From Chitinophagaceae bacterium (GTDB lineage: Bacteria > Bacteroidota > Bacteroidia > Chitinophagales > Chitinophagaceae), in the NCBI GenBank assembly GCA_019752295.1, contig JAIEMK010000011.1, positions 62,001 through 126,000 on the forward strand: a DNA stretch of 64,000 nt. Reading direction: 5' to 3'. Shown here in pieces: positions 58,967 to 64,000 of the stretch. The notes under the pieces are model-generated. The model was not told the DNA's origin. It did no database searches and saw only the letters and a list, made by a program, of their open reading frames with translations. The first letter of the stretch is position 1. Each line of letters begins with the position of its first letter. The position numbers and the translations under genes are program-made.

Positions 58967-61654
58967 TTAGTAGTTCGAGAAAGTTCTGCTTCTATTAATC
59001 CTCAAATCGCGTAGTATTCCTGATTTTGGATTGAGCGTAATATTGAAAGAGCGATACAATCCAACAGGCGTAACGTTGATAGCCAATTGCCAGCAATGCA
59101 TTTCTCTGGTGATAAACATACTAATCTGTTGCAACCTGCCTACATTAAAATCGTAATAGCCGGTACCTCCCATTTTCCATTTAGGTGTTAGTGTAAAATC
59201 ACCGTTGAAATTCACTGACGAAAAAATGGTATTTACAAATCCACTATAATCGGGTTTGATGGTTCTGGTATAATTCAATGAATAAGAGAAACTCAATGTC
59301 CATGGCACATTAAAATCTGTAAACTCAGCCGGGTTAGCCCTTGCAAACTGCAGTTGTCGCTGTTGTTCATCCGGAGTCATAAATGGATCAACAGGTAATT
59401 CTTTACTGGTTTTCCCAGCTTTCTCATCTTTTGTTTTACTCTTGAAAGAAGTAGAAATAGCAAGGTTAGCGCTAGTTATTCTACCAAATTTAAAGTGAGA
59501 GGGGTCGAATAACAATTCACTTATACGAAAGCCCCTACTATTTACTTTATAAGGATCCAGATTTGCGCTGGCTGTGATATTCACTTTCTCGAATAAGGTG
59601 CTTCTGGCGTATAAATTAAAGTTTCCCAAAGCAAAACTATCGGTCATAAAATTGTAGTTCGAAGAAAAACCAAATCCGTCGATGAGTTTTACTTTCTTGG
59701 TAGCTTTACCTGTGGAGTCGGTTTTATCAACCACTTTCATCTCCAGTAAATTATCTACACCAAAGCCCATTCCACCAAATTTACCTTCCGAAAAAGATCC
59801 GATAATGCCTCCATCAAACTGAGAGAAACGCATCTTATTGCCAATCGAATCAACCTGGGTTGAATAAAAATATTGTTTCGCCATATCGGGCTTATAGTTA
59901 ATCGACAAACTAGGTCTTATCTCGTGCCTGATCTTCTTTAACCAATTTGATTTGTTAAAGCTGTAGGTACCGAATATCCTGGTATTTACTCCAATACCAA
60001 ATGACATCTGGCGCGCTGTATAAAAACCTTTTTGAATGGAAGTGTTTACTTTGTGATTTACAGTATCCCAGGATTTAAAATTTCGCTGACCATACCAACG
60101 CTCTTCATAAGAGACGCTTGGTGAAATTGTAATCGGGCCAAGAGAAGGTAGTGAAAGTGAAATGGGTATATTGTGCTGCGCTCCCCATTGCACCGTATCC
60201 AGCATTCTTCTAATATTAAATGCAGTATCATAAAAAGATAACTGGTTCTGCAAATTGCCAGTATATCCGATCCCTATTTTTTCGAACCATTTCGGAGTGC
60301 CAATGGTTTCTTTTTTCTGGAATGGATAAAAAGTGATGACGTTAAAATTAAGGGTAGGTAAGTTTAAATTCACTAAACCGGTAACACTATTCTGGTTATG
60401 GTTCGCATTCAAACTCAGGTTGTATTTTCCTCTCCAGTCCTTTGCATAATTGATGGAAGAACTTAACTGGTTATTATAATTCTGAAAAGGATTATTCAAC
60501 AAAGATTTATTGAATTTGGTACTACCAAAATTTACTGCTGCACCGAAACTGGTTCCCGGCCTTGCACGCTGGTCGCTGCTATGACTCCAGTTAATCATAT
60601 AAGATTTTGAAGTGTTGAATTCATCTTTCAATAGACCCGATTTATTTAAAGATTTAGTATTCTGAAAAGTAATATTCAGGTTGCCCGTATATCGATATCG
60701 CTTGATATATTTCGAATTTAAATTCATCAACCAACCGCCGTAAGAATAAATATTAGTTTTCCCAGTAAAATCCAGGTTATCGTTGATTACTTTATAATAT
60801 CCCAATCCCTCCAAACCTACTCCAAAGTCTTCACTGGTAATAAAAGAGGGCGGCAATATTCCAGAATGACGCCCCATACTCAGTGGATATAAACCAAAAG
60901 GAATTCCAATCGGCATGGGCACACCTTCAAATTCCGGAAAAGCAGGACCCGAAATGCCCAGCTTATCATTAATGATTTTCATTTTAGCAGTCCTGAATGC
61001 AAAATGTGGCGTATCCAGATTACAGGTTGTAAATCGCGCCCTTCTGGCAAATGCTTCGTTGGCATTTATTTTTTTAAGTTTCTGTGCATTAACATAAATC
61101 TCCCCCTCCTGCAAAAAAGTATTTTGGATATAGGCTTTGCCCGTCTTTGTATTAAAAGCAATTGTATCGCTGATCGTTTTTGTTTGCCCCTGATCGAAAT
61201 GGGGTTTGTTTAAAGGGTTATGCGATGTATCGGTTCCTCCAAAAGCTTTAATTTCCTGTGTTTGTTGATCATATTGGATGGTTGCCGCATCCAACTTCAT
61301 ATCCTTATAATCCATTTTGGCCTTCCCGTATAAATAAAATTGTTTGGTGTTTACAATCAAAACACCCGAATCATCTGCATTGTATTTAACGGGTGCATCA
61401 ATAGAATCTTTCGAAATGATGAGCGTGTCGATTCTCAGAACAGAATCCTTTTGAAGCGAGTCGCCAGACTGTTTTTCAACAGGGATTTTTTTATTTTCAG
61501 ACAACGGAACCGTGTCATTTTGGGGCTTGGATAATAAAAAAAAGAAGTTATTTGTTGCTTTTGCGGCATCTGTACGAATTGTTAATATCAGTAAATAACT
61601 CACTACAACAATAGCAAAGAGTGTTTTTACGTTAAATTTGTACAGTTTTTTCAT
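58967..61654 (-). CDS. LptD-like LPS-assembly outer-membrane protein
   Basis: The roughly 895-residue protein begins with a hydrophobic export segment (TLFAIVVVSYLLILTIRTDA). An OstA-like beta-jellyroll follows (about 115-235: VNTKQFYLYGKAKMDYKDMK, NKPHFDQGQTKTISD), then a barrel of many strands that ends ILRDLRINRSRTFSNY. The order matches the putative LptD of Bacteroidota that inserts LPS or a related glycolipid. The ATG at 61654 is preferred over an earlier Met because the export segment follows it. It is divergent from the amidase gene 71 bases away. Confidence 0.85.
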   Translation of the reverse strand: MKKLYKFNVKTLFAIVVVSYLLILTIRTDAAKATNNFFFLLSKPQNDTVPLSENKKIPVEKQSGDSLQKDSVLRIDTLIISKDSIDAPVKYNADDSGVLIVNTKQFYLYGKAKMDYKDMKLDAATIQYDQQTQEIKAFGGTDTSHNPLNKPHFDQGQTKTISDTIAFNTKTGKAYIQNTFLQEGEIYVNAQKLKKINANEAFARRARFTTCNLDTPHFAFRTAKMKIINDKLGISGPAFPEFEGVPMPIGIPFGLYPLSMGRHSGILPPSFITSEDFGVGLEGLGYYKVINDNLDFTGKTNIYSYGGWLMNLNSKYIKRYRYTGNLNITFQNTKSLNKSGLLKDEFNTSKSYMINWSHSSDQRARPGTSFGAAVNFGSTKFNKSLLNNPFQNYNNQLSSSINYAKDWRGKYNLSLNANHNQNSVTGLVNLNLPTLNFNVITFYPFQKKETIGTPKWFEKIGIGYTGNLQNQLSFYDTAFNIRRMLDTVQWGAQHNIPISLSLPSLGPITISPSVSYEERWYGQRNFKSWDTVNHKVNTSIQKGFYTARQMSFGIGVNTRIFGTYSFNKSNWLKKIRHEIRPSLSINYKPDMAKQYFYSTQVDSIGNKMRFSQFDGGIIGSFSEGKFGGMGFGVDNLLEMKVVDKTDSTGKATKKVKLIDGFGFSSNYNFMTDSFALGNFNLYARSTLFEKVNITASANLDPYKVNSRGFRISELLFDPSHFKFGRITSANLAISTSFKSKTKDEKAGKTSKELPVDPFMTPDEQQRQLQFARANPAEFTDFNVPWTLSFSYSLNYTRTIKPDYSGFVNTIFSSVNFNGDFTLTPKWKMGGTGYYDFNVGRLQQISMFITREMHCWQLAINVTPVGLYRSFNITLNPKSGILRDLRINRSRTFSNY

Positions 61655-61725
61655 AGTTCTAAGGGCAAAAATAAGGCCTTCGTGCTGTAAAATGGTAAGT
61701 GTGGGAAATCCTTTAACGAATTGAT

Positions 61726-62655
61726 ATGATGAAGAGATATTTAGCTGCTTTAATAATGTTAAGCTTTTGTTGGTTTGTAGGGATGTCGTTTGTACAAGAC
61801 AAAGAACAACCTCAGCCCAAACAGGCACTCAGAAAAATTGTGATCGACCCCGGACATGGGGGTTCGGATGGAGGGGCACGCGGAAAATATTCTAGCGAAA
61901 AAGATATTGCGCTGGCGATTTCATTAAAGCTGGAACAAATGCTGCACGATGAAATCCCCGATGTGGAAATTGTAATGACAAGAAGAACCGATGTTTTTGA
62001 TAAAGTAATTGCCAAAGCCAACATTGCCAATCAAGCCCGGGGCGACCTCTTTGTTTGCATTCACGTAAACGATGCCCCACCCCAGCACCATAGTGAGGTA
62101 GTTGGTCATCATACCGAAACTTATTACAAAGGCAAGGGCAAAAAAAGAAAAAAACTTACCCGAAAGGTTACAGACTACAATTACTGGACAACCCCAAGCT
62201 CTGCAAAAGGTACCGAGACTTATATTTATGGGGTACAAAAAACAGATGCTAAAAAAGAAGCGCTGAGCGAGAACATGGACCTGTATTTGGATAGCGCTTC
62301 TGCAAAGGAATTGAAAGATTACGATCCCAACGATCCAACCAAAATGATGATCTCAACCATTAAAACCCAACAATATTTTCAAAGGAGCGCTAACCTGGCA
62401 CTGACCATTGAAGAAGAATTTCAGAAAGTAGGAAGAATCAGCCGTCAGGCACAGCAAAGACAAAAAGGTATTTGGGTATTGCAGGCTGTTGCCATGCCCG
62501 CTGTTTTGATTGAAACAGGCTTTATTTCAAATCCCGAAGAAGAGGACTATTTGAATAGTGAAGATGGCCAACGGGAGATCTGTGAAGTAATTATCCGATC
62601 TCTTAAACGATATAAATATTCGCTGGAAAAACAAATGTCGGTAGGCAATAAATAA
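61726..62655 (+). CDS. N-acetylmuramoyl-L-alanine amidase (Amidase_3)
   Basis: The 309-residue exported enzyme has a hydrophobic signal segment (YLAALIMLSFCWFVGMSF) and the Amidase_3 zinc fold: VIDPGHGGSDGGARG (His44), the Glu in SSEKDIALA, CIHVNDAPP and VLIETGFISNPEEEDYL (catalytic Glu). An insertion of about 60 residues with a Lys-rich loop (KGKGKKRKKLTRK) lies between the metal ligands. It cleaves the amide between the muramyl and peptide parts of peptidoglycan and acts in cell separation. The MCE gene follows 77 bases downstream. Confidence 0.92.
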   Translation: MMKRYLAALIMLSFCWFVGMSFVQDKEQPQPKQALRKIVIDPGHGGSDGGARGKYSSEKDIALAISLKLEQMLHDEIPDVEIVMTRRTDVFDKVIAKANIANQARGDLFVCIHVNDAPPQHHSEVVGHHTETYYKGKGKKRKKLTRKVTDYNYWTTPSSAKGTETYIYGVQKTDAKKEALSENMDLYLDSASAKELKDYDPNDPTKMMISTIKTQQYFQRSANLALTIEEEFQKVGRISRQAQQRQKGIWVLQAVAMPAVLIETGFISNPEEEDYLNSEDGQREICEVIIRSLKRYKYSLEKQMSVGNK

Positions 62656-62732
62656 AGAAAATATCAGATTCTGATAATTTTTAACAACCGGTTCCTCATT
62701 CCTTCAGCGCAAGAACCCTTAGTTTTGCTACT

Positions 62733-63743
62733 ATGAAGATATCAAACGAAACCAAGGTAGGCGCACTAACTGCTATTGCAATTACCTTACTGATACTTGG
62801 TTATAATTTCATTCGGGGTAAAACACTTTTCAAAACCGGTCATTTCATTTATGCCAAATACATCGATACCAAACAGATCATGATATCGAATCCTGTTTAC
62901 ATTAATGGGTTTCAAGTAGGCTCTGTTTTTGAAATTGAGAATACCGATCAAGCACTTTCTTCCATTCTTGTGACGATTAAGTTGAAGGATTATTATATGA
63001 TTCCCGATAACTCTGTGGCGGTTATAAAAGAAAGTATACTAGGTACCCCCAGTATCGATATCCGGCTTGGAAATTCCAAAAAGGGAATGATGACAGGCGA
63101 CACGATATTAACAGCATCAGATCCGGGAATGGTTGGGCAGGTGATGAGCAAACTCGGACCAGTAGGAGATCAATTAAAACAAACCATCCAAACGCTCGAC
63201 GATGTTTTAAAAAATATCAACACCGTATTCGACCCTGCCACTAAAAATAATCTTCAAAAGGTAATTGCAAATATGAATAGCACCACGGCCAGTTTGGTTG
63301 GTTCGGCCGCTTCGATCGAAAAATTATTAAATCAGCAATCGGGTGCCATTACTCAGTCGATGAATAATATCAACAGCTTTACGAAAAACTTGTCGGAGAA
63401 TAATGATAAAGTTTCCAGAACACTCAGCAATGTTGAGAAAACTACGGAGCAACTTTCGCAGGCCGACATCAAGGGCAGTGTAACACAATTAAAAGCGGCT
63501 CTGGAAAAATTAAATGGCTTAATTGCAAAAGTGGATTCGCAGGAAGGATCCTTGGGTAAGTTAATTAACGACAAAGCGCTTTATAATAATCTAAACAATA
63601 CCATGCACAGTGCCAATATTCTGTTAGATGATCTGCGTGTGCATCCTAAACGTTATGTGCAGATATCAGTGTTTGGAAAAAAGGATAAGAGCGGACCATT
63701 GATGGCGCCGCTAAGTGATTCTACCAAGACTATTCAGAAATGA
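62733..63743 (+). CDS. MlaD/MCE-family lipid-transport protein
   Basis: The 336-residue protein has one N-terminal membrane helix (about 10-26), then the MCE domain (about 35-120: YAKYIDTKQIMISNPVYING, SVAVIKESILGTPSIDIRLG). A long predicted coiled-coil/helical region (about 140-300) is rich in Ser, Asn and Gln. MlaD-type proteins bind lipids for inner-to-outer membrane phospholipid transport, usually with MlaF/E partners; none is in the window. The next gene overlaps its stop by 4 bases (ATGA). Confidence 0.9.
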   Translation: MKISNETKVGALTAIAITLLILGYNFIRGKTLFKTGHFIYAKYIDTKQIMISNPVYINGFQVGSVFEIENTDQALSSILVTIKLKDYYMIPDNSVAVIKESILGTPSIDIRLGNSKKGMMTGDTILTASDPGMVGQVMSKLGPVGDQLKQTIQTLDDVLKNINTVFDPATKNNLQKVIANMNSTTASLVGSAASIEKLLNQQSGAITQSMNNINSFTKNLSENNDKVSRTLSNVEKTTEQLSQADIKGSVTQLKAALEKLNGLIAKVDSQEGSLGKLINDKALYNNLNNTMHSANILLDDLRVHPKRYVQISVFGKKDKSGPLMAPLSDSTKTIQK

Positions 63744-64000
63744 GTTGGCTTCATAAATGTTTATTTATCTCAGCACTGTTGCTAACAGGAAGCGTCGCTA
63801 TGTCGCAAAGAAATCCTGTTGATAGTTTTGTGCCCGGTAAGCAGATTGATATTATCAGAGCGCTTCGCTATAACGCCGTAAAAGTTGATAGTGTTACAAA
63901 CCTGATATCGCTTGCAGGAGACAAGAGCGGAGACGTGGTTTTGAAACAAGAAAACACCTGGATCTATGCCGACAGTATTGTTTTAAACAGTGTTCAAAAT
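63740..64000 (+). CDS. OstA-like protein (3' end outside the window)
   Basis: The first 87 codons are visible. The ATG overlaps the stop of the MCE gene (ATGA). The protein starts with a signal segment (CLFISALLLTGSVAMS) and then VPGKQIDIIRALRYNAVKVD, IYADSIVL; the VxxxQxDIIR...IYADS pattern resembles the N-terminal OstA/LptA jellyroll of Bacteroidota. It follows the MCE gene in the same operon, and the LptD-like gene sits on the other strand nearby. Domain assignment is limited by truncation at the window end. Confidence 0.65.
   Translation, partial: MSWLHKCLFISALLLTGSVAMSQRNPVDSFVPGKQIDIIRALRYNAVKVDSVTNLISLAGDKSGDVVLKQENTWIYADSIVLNSVQN

Overview
The window comes from a Bacteroidota chromosome, most likely a Chitinophagaceae-type organism. 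The signs are a SusC/SusD pair, PorP/SprF proteins beside proteins with gliding-motility-type (type IX secretion, type B) C-terminal sorting domains, A-rich leaders without strong Shine-Dalgarno sites, and Bacteroidota-type promoters (TTTG, 19-20 bases, TAnnTTTG) in front of both tRNA loci. The placement is inferred from gene content; no database was searched.

Layout. 1-5.9 kb: the end of a GH20 hexosaminidase, a glucosamine-6-phosphate deaminase fused to a PIG-L deacetylase-like domain, a PAP2/sphingomyelin-synthase-like membrane protein, an Omp85-type barrel and a PhyH dioxygenase. 6-15.5 kb: a short-chain dehydrogenase, tRNA-Arg(ACG), a cupin, a secreted Ig-like protein, a hybrid histidine kinase, a Gfo/Idh/MocA oxidoreductase with a DUF1080 protein, and a lone receiver. 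15.8-27.4 kb: two convergent surface-protein modules. One is a 1,900-residue PKD-repeat protein plus PorP/SprF; the other is a short sorting-domain protein, PorP/SprF and an OmpA/PD40 protein. 27.7-34.8 kb: a tight L-fucose operon (fucosidase, permease, mutarotase, two dehydrogenases, lactonase and diketo-acid hydrolase) with a divergent IclR regulator. No fuconate dehydratase is present.

34.8-41.2 kb is mostly housekeeping (RlmH, rhomboid, TilS, GlnS). 41.2-52.3 kb is an 11-kb accessory island bounded by identical 61-bp direct repeats. It holds SusC/SusD, an amidase, a decayed S9 peptidase, a TolB-like protein and a NIPSNAP protein. 52.3-64 kb: histidine ammonia-lyase, two glycosyltransferases, a HicA/HicB toxin-antitoxin pair, tRNA-Arg(UCU) behind a decayed tRNA, uracil-DNA glycosylase, an acyltransferase, and an envelope cluster (LptD-like, cell-wall amidase, MCE protein, OstA-like).

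The most unusual items are: (i) an approximately 82-bp leader, ending at the start codon and carrying the palindrome TTACATGTAA, found in front of three unrelated genes (cupin, rlmH, a secreted protein); (ii) the island with its 61-bp direct repeats, a second 39-bp repeat and transposon-like tips; (iii) alternating single-cysteine PKD domains in the giant surface protein; and (iv) a degraded tRNA with a CUA-like loop between the promoter and the intact tRNA-Arg(UCU).
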